From assembly GCF_022637555.1 (NCBI RefSeq), contig NZ_CP093342.1, positions 1,922,001 through 1,986,000 on the forward strand: DNA of 64,000 nucleotides, read 5' to 3'. A model generated the notes under the pieces. The model saw nothing but the letters and a program-made list of their open reading frames with translations, searched no databases and was not told where the DNA came from. The position numbers and the translations under genes were made by a program. Every line of letters begins with the position of its first letter. The stretch's first letter is position 1. Positions 37,895 through 46,800 of this stretch are shown here, piece by piece. Origin of the DNA: Microbacterium sp. H1-D42. GTDB lineage: Bacteria > Actinomycetota > Actinomycetes > Actinomycetales > Microbacteriaceae.

Positions 37895-38979
37895 CCACCG
37901 TCTCCCCCACCACGCTGACGATCCGAGAGCTCGTGCTGCCGCAGCGTCTGGACACACCCGACGCTGCTGACTTCCATGCGCTCGTCGCCCTGATGAACGC
38001 GATCTGCCGGTCGGACACCGGCCTGTCCGACTTCGACCGGACGGCGGAGGAGAGTCTGCCGGAATGGCTGGACAGCTCCGACGACGTCGACCGTGCGTTC
38101 CTCGCGGAAGAAGACGGCAGGATCCTCGGTGCCGTCGCGCTCCACTACGCGACAGCGGAGCCCACCAGCGCCGACATCGACCTGATGGTTCTGCCGGTGA
38201 ACTGGGGTCGAGGCATCGAACAGGCGCTGCTGGATCGCGCCGAGTCGGAGGTCCGACTGCTCGACCGCAAAGTCCTGCAGTCGTGGACCCTGCATCGACC
38301 GGACGCCGCTGGTGAGACGCTCGCGGCGCCCACCGGCTGGGGACGGGTCTCGGCGACACCACACGCCCGGATCCTCGAGCGGAACGGCTACGGTCTGGAG
38401 CAGGTCGAACGCAACAGCGCCCTCGATCTGCAGGGCCCGATGGACAGCATCCGCACCCATCTCGATGCGGCGCTGGCGATCGCCGGCGACGACTACCGCC
38501 TCGTGCAGTGGACGGTGCCGACGCCCGCCGAGCATCGGGAGGGCTACGCGTGGGCGATGTCGCGCATGTCGACCGACGCACCCAGCGGCGGCCTGGAGGT
38601 CGATGAGGAGGTGTGGGACGCCGACCGGCTCGCACGCCGCGAGGCGCGTTTCCTCGAGAGCGGCCAGACCGTCTCGGTGGCGGCCGCTGTGCATGTGCCA
38701 ACCGGAGCCTTCGCGGCGCTCAACGAGCTCGTGATCGGCGACGACCCCACCGGTGTGACGCATCAGTATTCGACGCTGGTGCTCAAGGAACATCGTGGAC
38801 ACCGACTCGGCATGATCGTGAAGTGCGCGAACATCCTGCGCTGGAAGGACATCGCACCGGATTCGCCGCGGATCTCCACGTTCAACGCCGAAGAGAACCG
38901 GCCGATGCTGTCCATCAACGAGGCGCTCGGCTTCACGGCCGTCTCGTACGCCGCGGCCTGGCAGAAGAAGCTGAGCTGA
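37891..38979 (+). CDS. Double-GNAT acetyltransferase, copy 2
   Basis: The 362-residue protein aligns end to end with copy 1. Shared features are the degenerate N-terminal GNAT half (MVLPVNWGRGIEQALLDRAE), the W-[TM]-[VL]-P-T-P-x-E-H motif, YAWAMSRMSTDAPSGGLE, and the C-terminal half LVLKEHRGHRLGMIVKCANI with FNAEENRPMLSINEALGF. ATGA coupling with copy 1 indicates one operon from a tandem duplication. A strong terminator follows. Confidence 0.85.
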   Translation: MTTVSPTTLTIRELVLPQRLDTPDAADFHALVALMNAICRSDTGLSDFDRTAEESLPEWLDSSDDVDRAFLAEEDGRILGAVALHYATAEPTSADIDLMVLPVNWGRGIEQALLDRAESEVRLLDRKVLQSWTLHRPDAAGETLAAPTGWGRVSATPHARILERNGYGLEQVERNSALDLQGPMDSIRTHLDAALAIAGDDYRLVQWTVPTPAEHREGYAWAMSRMSTDAPSGGLEVDEEVWDADRLARREARFLESGQTVSVAAAVHVPTGAFAALNELVIGDDPTGVTHQYSTLVLKEHRGHRLGMIVKCANILRWKDIAPDSPRISTFNAEENRPMLSINEALGFTAVSYAAAWQKKLS

Positions 38980-38988
38980 CGGCGATGC

Positions 38989-39018
38989 GCTGCGGTCATC
39001 CCCGAGGATGACCGCAGC
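38989..39018 (+). terminator. Intrinsic terminator after the acetyltransferase genes
   Basis: A perfect 13-bp stem (38989-39001 with 39006-39018) and a CCGA tetraloop begin 10 nt after the stop. It separates the acetyltransferase operon from the ABC transporter genes, although it may be read through. Confidence 0.75.
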
Positions 39019-39077
39019 GGGGCGGGATCATTCGCTGGTTCGATGATTCCGCCTCGCACCGCGACGAGGCTGGAAGC

Positions 39078-39773
39078 ATGACCGATCCGATCCTGCTCGC
39101 CCACTCGCTCACGAAGACCTACGGTGCGACTCACGCGCTCGCCAGCGCCGACATCGCGGTGCAGCGGGGTGAGTCCCTCGCGATCATGGGTGCGTCCGGC
39201 TCTGGTAAGACCACTCTGCTGCATGTGCTGGCGGGCATCGTCGCCCCCGACACCGGGTCGGTGCTGTTCACGCCGGCCTCGGGCATCCGCCTCGATGTCG
39301 CGGCGATGTCCGAGACGCAGCGTTCGCAGCTGCGCAGAGAGCGCCTCGGGTTCGTTTTCCAGCAGGGTCTGCTGATTCCCGAGCTCACCGCCATCGAGAA
39401 CGTCGCCCTCGCGCTGATGATCAATGGGGTCACGCGCGCCGAGGCGACCGCCCAGGCCGCTGCCTGGCTGCATTCGCTGGGCCTTGCCGGTATGGAGGAC
39501 CGCCGCATCGGCGAACTGTCCGGCGGCCAGGCGCAGCGCGTGGCGATCGCGCGGGCGCAGGTCACCGGTGCCGAGTTGATCTTCGCCGACGAGCCGACCG
39601 GGGCACTGGATTCGCAGACGTCGGCTGAGGTGATGGATGCCCTGCTCTGGTCGACCACCGCTCAGGGCCGCACACTCGTCGTCGTCACGCACGATGCGCA
39701 GGTCGCCGCGAAGTGCTCGCGTGTGCTGCGCATGCGTGACGGCGTGATCGTCTCGGCGGAGGTGCCGGCGTGA
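39078..39773 (+). CDS. ABC transporter ATP-binding protein (MacB/LolD type)
   Basis: The 231-residue ATPase has Walker A MGASGSGKTTLLHVL, a Q-loop FVFQQGLLIPELTA, the signature LSGGQAQRVAIARA, Walker B LIFADEPTGALDSQTS and an H-loop VVTHDAQVA. It belongs to the group paired with FtsX-like permeases for export of peptides, lipids or antibiotics. It overlaps the permease gene by 4 bp. Confidence 0.94.
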   Translation: MTDPILLAHSLTKTYGATHALASADIAVQRGESLAIMGASGSGKTTLLHVLAGIVAPDTGSVLFTPASGIRLDVAAMSETQRSQLRRERLGFVFQQGLLIPELTAIENVALALMINGVTRAEATAQAAAWLHSLGLAGMEDRRIGELSGGQAQRVAIARAQVTGAELIFADEPTGALDSQTSAEVMDALLWSTTAQGRTLVVVTHDAQVAAKCSRVLRMRDGVIVSAEVPA

Positions 39774-41092
39774 ACCTCGCGGTCATCCGCCTGCTGATGC
39801 GGCCAGAGAAGGGGCACGCCGCGACGCTGGTGCTGCCGGCCGTCGCGTTCGCTGTCGTCACGACCCTTGCGCTGACCGTGATCGGCGGTGCGCAGACCTT
39901 CTGGACCTGGGACGACGACTACTCGATGATCTATCAGACGCTGGCTGCCGTCGCACTGGTGCTGCTGGTCATGCCATTGGCATCGCTCGGTGGCGCGGCC
40001 GCACGCCTGTCGGCGCGTCGCCGCGACGAGCGGCTCTCGACGCTGCGCCTGCTGGGCGTGACGCCGTTCGGTGTGGGTGTGGCGACTGTCGTGGAATCCA
40101 CGCTCATCGCCGCGGCCGGCGTCGTGGTGGGCATCGTGCTGTATCTTGCCCTGGTGCCAGTGGTCGGGCTGATCCCGTTCCGCGGCGAGGCGCTGGGGGC
40201 CGCAGCGGTGCTGCTCTCCCCCGCCGCTATCGCCCTGGTGAGCCTCGGCGCGGTGCTGCTGGCTGTGGTGAGTGCCGTTCTGGGGCTGCGCACCATCGTC
40301 ATCTCGCCGCTGGGGGTGCGCATGCGCACACAGGGCGCGAAGGTGCACTGGGTGCGTGCCGTCGCGGCGGGAGTGCTGCTGCTCGCGGCGTTCCTCGTGG
40401 CCCAGGCCGTGCCGACACTGGCCAGTGCGATGGCGGTCACCGTCACACTCGCCGTGCTGTTCGGCGGCACGTTGGCGCTCTTGAACCTGATCGGTCCGTG
40501 GGTGCTGAAGGTGATCGCAACTCGACAGGTGCGGCGGGCGCAGACGCCAGAGCGGCTGCTCGCCGGGCGGACGGTGCTGGATTCACCCAAGGGCACCTGG
40601 CGTCAGGTCGGCGGGGTGGCGATGGCGAGCTTCATGGCCGTGTTCGCCGGCACTGGAGTGTCGCTGATGAACCTGATGAGCACCGAGGACGCCGCCGCGG
40701 AGCAGGTCGCGCTAGCAGCGGACATGCGCACCGGCCTGATCATCACGCTGATCGCCTCGTTCCTGATGGTGGCGGCGTCGGTGGGAGTGACGCAGGCGTC
40801 GGATGCCCTCGACCAGCGCCCCCTGCATCGCAGTCTTCACCAGCTGGGCATGCCAAGGACGACCGTCGAGGCCGCACGGCGCCGCGCCGTCATGTCTCCG
40901 CTGCTGATCACGACCCTCGGCTCAGCGCTGGTCGCCGCCGTCGTGGTGTTCCCCCTGCTCGGTGCTGCCGTGATCGTCGCGCCCCTGTCGCTGCTGACCA
41001 TCGCGCTGGTGCTCTGCGCAGGCATCCTCATCGTGTGGCTGAGCACCCTCGCGACGCGGCCGCTGCTGCGAGCCGCGTTCGCGGATGCGTGA
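39770..41092 (+). CDS. ABC transporter permease, FtsX-like
   Basis: The 440-residue protein has about eight to ten membrane helices in two FtsX-like halves (VVVGIVLYLALVPVVGLIP and ALVAAVVVFPLLGAAVIVAP). The cytoplasmic motif RRRDERLSTLRLLGVTPF couples to the ATPase. The GTG start overlaps the ATPase stop. Its stop is only 6 bp from the end of the orphan mutM 3' fragment on the other strand, so this gene was probably the original convergent neighbour of mutM. Confidence 0.92.
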   Translation: MNLAVIRLLMRPEKGHAATLVLPAVAFAVVTTLALTVIGGAQTFWTWDDDYSMIYQTLAAVALVLLVMPLASLGGAAARLSARRRDERLSTLRLLGVTPFGVGVATVVESTLIAAAGVVVGIVLYLALVPVVGLIPFRGEALGAAAVLLSPAAIALVSLGAVLLAVVSAVLGLRTIVISPLGVRMRTQGAKVHWVRAVAAGVLLLAAFLVAQAVPTLASAMAVTVTLAVLFGGTLALLNLIGPWVLKVIATRQVRRAQTPERLLAGRTVLDSPKGTWRQVGGVAMASFMAVFAGTGVSLMNLMSTEDAAAEQVALAADMRTGLIITLIASFLMVAASVGVTQASDALDQRPLHRSLHQLGMPRTTVEAARRRAVMSPLLITTLGSALVAAVVVFPLLGAAVIVAPLSLLTIALVLCAGILIVWLSTLATRPLLRAAFADA

Positions 41093-41098
41093 GAGGTA

Positions 41099-41236
41099 TC
41101 AGCGTCGCCGCTGGCACCTCGGGCAGAAGTGACTTGACCGGTTCATGAACGACGCGCGCTGGATCGGCCCGCCGCAGCGCGGGCAGGGCTGGCCACCGCG
41201 GCCATAGGCGTTCAGCGAGTGGGCGAAGTAGCCCGA
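41099..41236 (-). pseudogene. mutM: Orphan 3' end of mutM (zinc-finger cassette 1)
   Basis: Read on the minus strand, this fragment encodes 45 residues ending in a stop: [21 protein letters not shown], then [15 protein letters not shown]. That is the FPG zinc finger of MutM, with all four Cys. The codon before it is TAG in the same frame and no start exists, so it cannot be expressed alone. Its GC-rich codons resemble the surrounding chromosome, suggesting it is the original 3' end of the local mutM, displaced by insertions. Confidence 0.9.
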
Positions 41237-41242
41237 CTACAG

Positions 41243-41259
41243 CAGTAATGTACGTTCAC
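41243..41259 (+). repeat. Boundary repeat R1
   Basis: CAGTAATGTACGTTCAC lies 6 bp from mutM cassette 1. Close relatives occur in the same orientation at 55373-55389 (CAGTAATGGACATTCAT) and 59427-59443 (CTGTAATGTACATTCAC). It marks the left end of the island. Confidence 0.65.
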
Positions 41260-41278
41260 CCTCCTTAATTGGTACACG

Positions 41279-41599
41279 TCAGCGGCGGGTACCTGGATTG
41301 AGAAGCACAGCGAGGCGCGCCCTCTGCTCTTCGGTGAACGGAGGAGCCGCCGCCCTGATCGCAGCGACATGACGGTCCTGCGCTTCGGTAGAGAATGCAG
41401 CGTCCAGGTCTTCCACCTTGATCAGGTGTTTCCTTACGCGGCGGCCGTCGCGCCCGGCCACGACGATCAACTCGGACGGCAGCGTTCCCTTCTTGATGAG
41501 GTTGTAGATCGTGTTGCGGCTGCAGGCGTGCCTTTCCGCGGCCGCTCGAATATCGAGGCCGTTCTCACTCACACCTGGACGCTCGTCATCGTGGTTCAT
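41279..41599 (-). CDS. Excisionase-like helix-turn-helix protein, copy 1
   Basis: The 106-residue protein has a MerR/excisionase-type HTH (LDIRAAAERHACSRNTIYNL then IKKGTLPSE), a wing region GRDGRRVRKHLIKVEDLDA, and a conserved C-terminal helix (HVAAIRAAAPPFTEEQRARL). It is paralogous to the next gene. An HTH of this kind directly beside the R1 boundary could be a recombination directionality factor or a repressor. The start is taken as the ATG at 41599; an upstream start would add 23 residues. Confidence 0.72.
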   Translation of the reverse strand: MNHDDERPGVSENGLDIRAAAERHACSRNTIYNLIKKGTLPSELIVVAGRDGRRVRKHLIKVEDLDAAFSTEAQDRHVAAIRAAAPPFTEEQRARLAVLLNPGTRR

Positions 41600-41716
41600 G
41601 GGCACTTCCCGCTCGTTCGAGCAGTCGAAAGCTGTCCAAGCGAACCCGCGGCGGTGAAGCCTGTTCAACCAACATGAACGTAGGTAGGAATCGAGAGGTT
41701 CTGATCGCTGCCGACA

Positions 41717-42013
41717 TCACTGCCGTCGGACTTCCAGCGCTCGTCGGATCCGTGTGATCTGCGACTCCGTCAATGGCGTGGCCGCGGCTCGAATCGCGGC
41801 GACGTGATCGTCGTGGGACCGCAGTCGGTCGATCGCGTCGAGGTCCTGGACGCGGATCATGTGCTTGCGCACGCTGCGGCCGTCACGCCCGGGAACGCGA
41901 ACCTTCTCCGAAGCGAGCTGCCCCGTCCGGATCAGGTGATAGACGGCATGGATGGGACGCCCAAGTCGCACTGCGGCGGCGGGGATGTCTAATCGTTCAT
42001 CGGGTCGTTCCAT
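41717..42013 (-). CDS. Excisionase-like helix-turn-helix protein, copy 2
   Basis: The 98-residue protein parallels copy 1: LDIPAAAVRLGRPIHAVYHL, IRTGQLASEKV, GRDGRSVRKHMIRVQDLDA and HVAAIRAAATPLTESQITRI. The shared C-terminal AAIRAAA-x-P-x-T-E-x-Q motif shows tandem duplication. A perfect inverted repeat (42025-42046) lies 12 bp upstream of its ATG, so it is probably controlled there, perhaps by itself, its paralogue or the divergent XRE protein. Confidence 0.72.
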   Translation of the reverse strand: MERPDERLDIPAAAVRLGRPIHAVYHLIRTGQLASEKVRVPGRDGRSVRKHMIRVQDLDAIDRLRSHDDHVAAIRAAATPLTESQITRIRRALEVRRQ

Positions 42014-42024
42014 GGACTCCACCC

Positions 42025-42046
42025 TTCTCGACACCGTTGTCGAGAA
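42025..42046. promoter_or_regulatory. Operator-like inverted repeat 1
   Basis: TTCTCGACA CCGT TGTCGAGAA is a perfect 9-bp inverted repeat immediately upstream of the copy 2 HTH gene. It does not match the actinobacterial LexA box core (CGAAC-N4-GTTCG). Confidence 0.55.
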
Positions 42047-42068
42047 CCCGTCGTCACCACGAATCAAT

Positions 42069-42098
42069 GTGACTCATAGTCCGTGGATTATGAGTCAC
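42069..42098. promoter_or_regulatory. Operator-like inverted repeat 2, XRE gene promoter
   Basis: GTGACTCATA and TATGAGTCAC form a perfect 10-bp inverted repeat with a 10-bp spacer in the divergent promoter region. A -10-like TAACTT follows at 42101-42106, 12 nt before the XRE start. A repressor bound here would block that promoter, a common autoregulation layout for XRE proteins. Confidence 0.6.
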
Positions 42099-42118
42099 TT
42101 TAACTTCATCGTTGAAGG

Positions 42119-42343
42119 ATGACTACCCCTGCGCATCGGATCGCCTTTGGCGATCCGTTGCGCAGGATGCGCCAGGAGCACGGATGGGCTTCGCAGGAGG
42201 CCTTCGCGCATCACGCGGGACTCGACAGGACCTACATCAGCTCCATCGAGCGCGGCCGCCGGAACCCAACCCTGGACGTGATCGTCAAGTTGGCCCACGC
42301 ATTGGAGGTCCGACCCGCGGATCTGCTTGCGACGGTTGAGTAG
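42119..42343 (+). CDS. XRE-family HTH regulator
   Basis: This 74-residue single HTH domain has LRRMRQEHGWASQEAFAHHA, GLDRTYISSIERGRRNP and TLDVIVKLAHALEVRPADLL. There is no extra domain. It has GAAGG just before the ATG. It is divergent from the excisionase-like genes and 6 nt from the next gene, so it probably controls that gene and itself through the 42069-42098 repeat. Confidence 0.9.
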   Translation: MTTPAHRIAFGDPLRRMRQEHGWASQEAFAHHAGLDRTYISSIERGRRNPTLDVIVKLAHALEVRPADLLATVE

Positions 42344-42349
42344 CGAGCA

Positions 42350-42796
42350 GTGCACAGCATTCCCGAGCTCGAAGACCTCGTGCGCCGCGTACGCGCAGCG
42401 ATACTTAGCATCGACGCGGAACCAAGTCGAAATCGCAAGACAATCTTCCCCGCAATGTGGTGCGAATACGCATCCATCGTCATCGCGGAGATCCTGGAGC
42501 GGGATCATTCGACCTCATGGACGTTCATCGATGCAGGCCTGCCTGAAGCGCCGAATGGGCATGCGTGGCTCGAACTACGAGACGACGATGGCACTCGTCT
42601 CCTCACGATCGACGCCACTCTAGATCAGTTCCCCTGGAGCGGCGACGGTCCACATGTGGGCACGGAGCAGACGCCGGCCGCACAAGTCTTCACGACGAGA
42701 CGTTACGAGGGCCCATGGGAAGGCTGGGGCGTGCTGGCGTTCGACCCTACGTTTCGCAAGTATGCAGAGGACTTTGCAGCTCAGTCCGGCCTCTAA
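42350..42796 (+). CDS. Transglutaminase-like cysteine hydrolase candidate
   Basis: The 148-residue protein shows a possible Cys-His-Asp triad: Cys38 (PAMWCEYASIVIAEIL), His71 (NGHAWLELRDDDG) and Asp88 (LLTIDATLDQFPW). That order and spacing are those of small transglutaminase/papain-like folds. The family is not one I can name. Coupling to an XRE regulator suggests a toxin, protease or stress module, unproven. A terminator lies 51 bp downstream. Confidence 0.7.
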   Translation: MHSIPELEDLVRRVRAAILSIDAEPSRNRKTIFPAMWCEYASIVIAEILERDHSTSWTFIDAGLPEAPNGHAWLELRDDDGTRLLTIDATLDQFPWSGDGPHVGTEQTPAAQVFTTRRYEGPWEGWGVLAFDPTFRKYAEDFAAQSGL

Positions 42797-42847
42797 TCGC
42801 ATGCGTCGTCCCCAGGGCGATGGACCGCGCGGGCGCAGCGCAGCACG

Positions 42848-42876
42848 ATGCCTGTTTTTACAGCCTGAACAGGCAT
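42848..42876 (+). terminator. Intrinsic terminator after the XRE / transglutaminase-like pair
   Basis: A perfect 9-bp stem (ATGCCTGTT with AACAGGCAT) with an 11-nt loop is followed by a T-rich TTGTCTTTC. Confidence 0.75.
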
Positions 42877-42949
42877 TGTCTTTCACCTTCGCGTAGACTT
42901 GATCCAAGGCCTTTGACTGGCGCACTACAACTGAACAGGCGGGGTTCTC

Positions 42950-43846
42950 TTGACCTCAGTGACCCAGCGCATCGCGCAGTACAACAGAGAAGTCGGCCAG
43001 CCGCGCGGCGGGCTGGTATGTCCCCAACTACTGACCGTGACGCAGCTCGACGACGGGTGCGGTGAGCTGGACTCCACGGTGGAGAACATCCGCAACGTCG
43101 GGCCGGTGATCCACTACCTCAGCCGCCTGACTGGCGCGCTCGTCGCCTCGCAGGCAGAAGCGAGAGAGGCTGCGGAGTCAATCTTCCGGACATCGCTCGC
43201 CGGTGCACAGAGGCTCAGCGACGAGGGCCTTTATCCCGAAGCGCATGATGATGCACTCGAGTCGTTGAGCGACTTCAGTCTGTCGACGTATGCCGACGGC
43301 GTGGCGTCGTTCGAGCTGGACGAACGAGCTGTAAGCGCTGCGTGCCGGCTCGCGTCCTACGACATCGCCCCGCACGCAGGCGTCGCCTGGTACGACCCAG
43401 CCGATACTGATCGCTCCCCCGACGCGAAGACGCTTTCGCACATCATCATGATGACGGAGAGGACGCACGACTTCCTCCAAGAGCACGGCCCAGCCACGGC
43501 GATCGAGTTCTCGTTCGCCAGCGAATATGAAGAGGATGAGGATGAAGAGACAGACGGATACCTGATCGCCCTCGATGCCGGGGACGGGGACTTCATCACC
43601 GAAGAAGCGGTGTGGGCCTACAAGGCCCGAAGCTCGCCTCCGAGCAAGGACCACCTGTTGAGGCTGCTGGTGCACTACCTGATGGGCAAGGATTCCGGAC
43701 TCCCCCAGTTCCGGACGCAGACTCACCTAGGGATCTTCAACCCGCGGATGAACGCAATGTACCGGCTGGCTGTCGACGACATTCCCGCACGTGCGATCGA
43801 AAGTGTCCGGCGCGACATCATCGGATCAGGGAGGATCGAACCATGA
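42950..43846 (+). CDS. Protein of unknown function, partner of the repeat nuclease-like protein
   Basis: This 298-residue, mostly helical, acidic protein has no motif I recognise. The region about residues 180-210 is very acidic (EYEEDEDEETDG), and the C-terminal third ends in RRDIIGSGRIEP. The TTG start at 42950 has GGCGGGG about 7 nt upstream; a GTG at 42959 is an alternative. A TAGACT -10 candidate lies at 42894-42899. The stop overlaps the next start by 4 bp, so the two proteins are made together and probably act together. Confidence 0.7.
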   Translation: MTSVTQRIAQYNREVGQPRGGLVCPQLLTVTQLDDGCGELDSTVENIRNVGPVIHYLSRLTGALVASQAEAREAAESIFRTSLAGAQRLSDEGLYPEAHDDALESLSDFSLSTYADGVASFELDERAVSAACRLASYDIAPHAGVAWYDPADTDRSPDAKTLSHIIMMTERTHDFLQEHGPATAIEFSFASEYEEDEDEETDGYLIALDAGDGDFITEEAVWAYKARSSPPSKDHLLRLLVHYLMGKDSGLPQFRTQTHLGIFNPRMNAMYRLAVDDIPARAIESVRRDIIGSGRIEP

Positions 43847-46800
43847 GCCTTACGAGTGAACTGCGTCACGCCGGATCTCCGATCCGCGCGTACCTCGACG
43901 GGGTCTCGCCCGTTCTGGCTGCGACGCGCGGCAGCAGCAGCACCGCGCGGCAGGCCGCTGCCACCCTTGGCCTTGTCGAGCTCGCCGAGAAGCCGCTGCT
44001 CGTGCCCGCCGGCGATGCGGTGGACAGACCACTGTCGGGAACTGCATTCGACATCAGGGCACGGATCGAGCTCGGTGGTTTCGACCCAGCCGCTTCGACA
44101 TCCGCCGCCGGCGTCGACGCGCTGCCACGCGTTGCCGCACTGGTCGAGAACGGCGAGCATCGGGCGGCAGTTCTCAGCGACGCGTTCCGCGTCGGCGACG
44201 AACTGCTCAGGCAGCCCGCGGATGCTTCCGACCTGACGCGGGCCTCGGTTCTCTTCGCCTACTGCGAGCAGGTCTACAGGGGCGGTGCCGACGCTCTGGC
44301 CGGCGTGCTCGGAGCGGCCTGCGACGAGGTGGAGGACGGGCTGGGGCTGGCTCAGGCGATTCCCGACGCTGCGCTCGAGGACGTCGAAGCTCTGCTGGAA
44401 GCGGCCCGCCCGCAGATCGATGTCTGGAGCGAGCGCATCGCGGCCGGAACGCGCTTCGAGCCGAACCCGCGCTTCAGCGGTGCGAGGCTCCTGGGCGGGG
44501 CCGACGGCGACTGGATGATCGGCGAGACACTCATCGACTGCAAGGTGTACGGGGGGCTGAGCATCGCCAAGCTGCGCGACTTCCTCCGCCAGCTCCTCGG
44601 CTACGTCATGCTGGACCTCGAGGACGCGCTGAGGATCCGAGAAGTCGGCGTCTGGCTTCCGCGGCAGCAGGAGCTGAAGACCTGGTCGCTCGGGCAACTG
44701 CTCGGCGACGATCCCGAGACGCTCCTGCCGAAGCTGCGCGAGGGCTTCGTCGGCGCGACCGCACGCAACCAGATCGCCGTGCACGTGCCAGTGTCGGAGC
44801 GCCGCAAGCTGCAGCTCCTCGCCGACAACCGGCACACCCCGCACGCTATGCTCATGGCGCTCGCGGCGGGCGACGACATCGATCTACGGTTCCGCGTCGG
44901 ACGCAACGCCTCGTCCCCGACGGATGTGGTGAAGCAGCTCGCAACAGACCATTACGCCCGCGTGCGCGAAGGCGTCGCCATGAACACGGCAGCGCCAGCC
45001 GAGGTGTTCCAGAGCCTCGCCGGGGACAGCAGCGTGATGGTGCGCCGCGCGGTGGCCGCGAACCCGTCGTCAGGCACCGCATCGGCGCAGCAACGGACGC
45101 AGATCGCAGGGCGCACCGATGGTGCGGCTCCGATCGAATCCGGCAATGGCGAGATCGTTCAGCTTGATGAGCGCCCAGCGTACGAGGTCGATACGCGCCG
45201 CGTGGAGATCAACCAGGACCGCGATCCCGAGGCAACTCCGGGGGTCGCGCTCGGATCGATTCTGTTGGCGATGCTGCACGAGTCCGGCGGTCGAGCTCTC
45301 GACAGCTGCTTGCCGGAGGCCAGCCGTATCTGGTCCTGGAAGTCCGACAGATCCCTCCGCCTCCCGACGGAGGCATCACAGGGCCTCCCTATCGAGGTCA
45401 TCGCGGACCTGATGTCGGACCAGCGGACGGCTTACGTGCGCCGGATCGCGGCGAGGATGCTTCCTATCGCGGACACCGCCGTCCGCCGGGCGCTCTTCGC
45501 GGACGATGACCCCGGAATCCGTTGGGACGCGCTCGAGCGATCGATAGGCAATCCCGACCCGCAGCTCGGCGAAGTCCTCACGGAGCTCGCGGGCTCTCGT
45601 GAAGCACGGATCGAGTTCGCCACGGGAGGGCTTGAGCCGCACGAGCGCTGGCAGACGCCGACCGAGTACAGCGACCAGGTGGCGCGGCTCATCGCGCGTC
45701 ACCCGGCGACGCCGAGCGAGGCATTGACGGACCTGGTCGCCGAGAAGTCGCCCGAAGTGCTGATCGCGCTGGCAGGAAATCCCTCGCTTAGCGCGGGGTC
45801 ACTGGAGTCGCTGACGACGAAGATGGCGAGCATGCGGACCGAGGCCGCGCGCGAGATGTTCGCCGAATCCGATCGGACACCGGTCGCGGTGCTTGAAGGG
45901 CTATCGACGGATAGGAGGAACTATCTCCGCGCCGCAGTGGCGGCCAACCGCTCCGCTCCGCTGCATGTCCTGTCACGGCTGGCGCAGGACAGTTCGGCCG
46001 ATGTCCGACTGGCGGTCATGGCGAACCCCCAGGTCCCCAGCGAGCTTGCCTTTTCCATCGCGGAGGTGCTCCTGGCCTCTTCGGAGAACCTCGATCTGCA
46101 CTCGGTGGTCATCGAGGTGGAACGAAGACCGGATCTGGCTGTGTCTGATGGCCTGATGGAGGCTGCGCTCGACCGCTTGTCGAAGAGCAGAGTCCGCGAT
46201 CCCGATCTCCGCCACTACGCGGCGTTGGACCAGAGAACCGGCATCAGCACTCTGGAACGCCTCGCCAAGAGCAAAGACGCAGAAGTAAAGATAGCGGTCT
46301 CCGAGAACCCTCGCACCCCGCGGCATGTCCTGGAAGCACTGGCTCTCGACGCAGACGCGGAAGTCCGCCGAGCGGTCGCGTGCAACGACCGCCTGCCGCA
46401 GAATCTGCTGAACGTTCTGCTGCTCGACGACGACCTTGACGTCCGCATCGCGGCCTACCGGGAGCCCGACGCGGAAGAACAGACCGACGACGAGCCTACG
46501 CTGTCGACGGAGGTGAACGTCGCCGCCCGGCCCACAGTTCCGACGGTCACGGAGCTGCAAGAGATGGCCGCGAACTCGAGGGCCGAGGTGCGGATCCGGG
46601 TCGCTTACAGCGTGCACGCGACGCCGGACATCCTGGCGTTTCTCGGAGGCGAGCGGCGCAGCGCGAAAGTCCGGCGCGCTGTTGCCGCACACCCGAAGAC
46701 GCCACCGGAGATTCTCAGATCGTTGGCAGCCCGAGACGACGTGGACACGCTCATGTCCATAGCATTCAATCCAGGCGCACCGATCGACGTGATGGCCGAG

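Noticed and set aside
42025..42046. Possible LexA/SOS box
   Set aside because: The palindrome TTCTCGACA-N4-TGTCGAGAA lacks the CGAAC-N4-GTTCG core of actinobacterial LexA sites.
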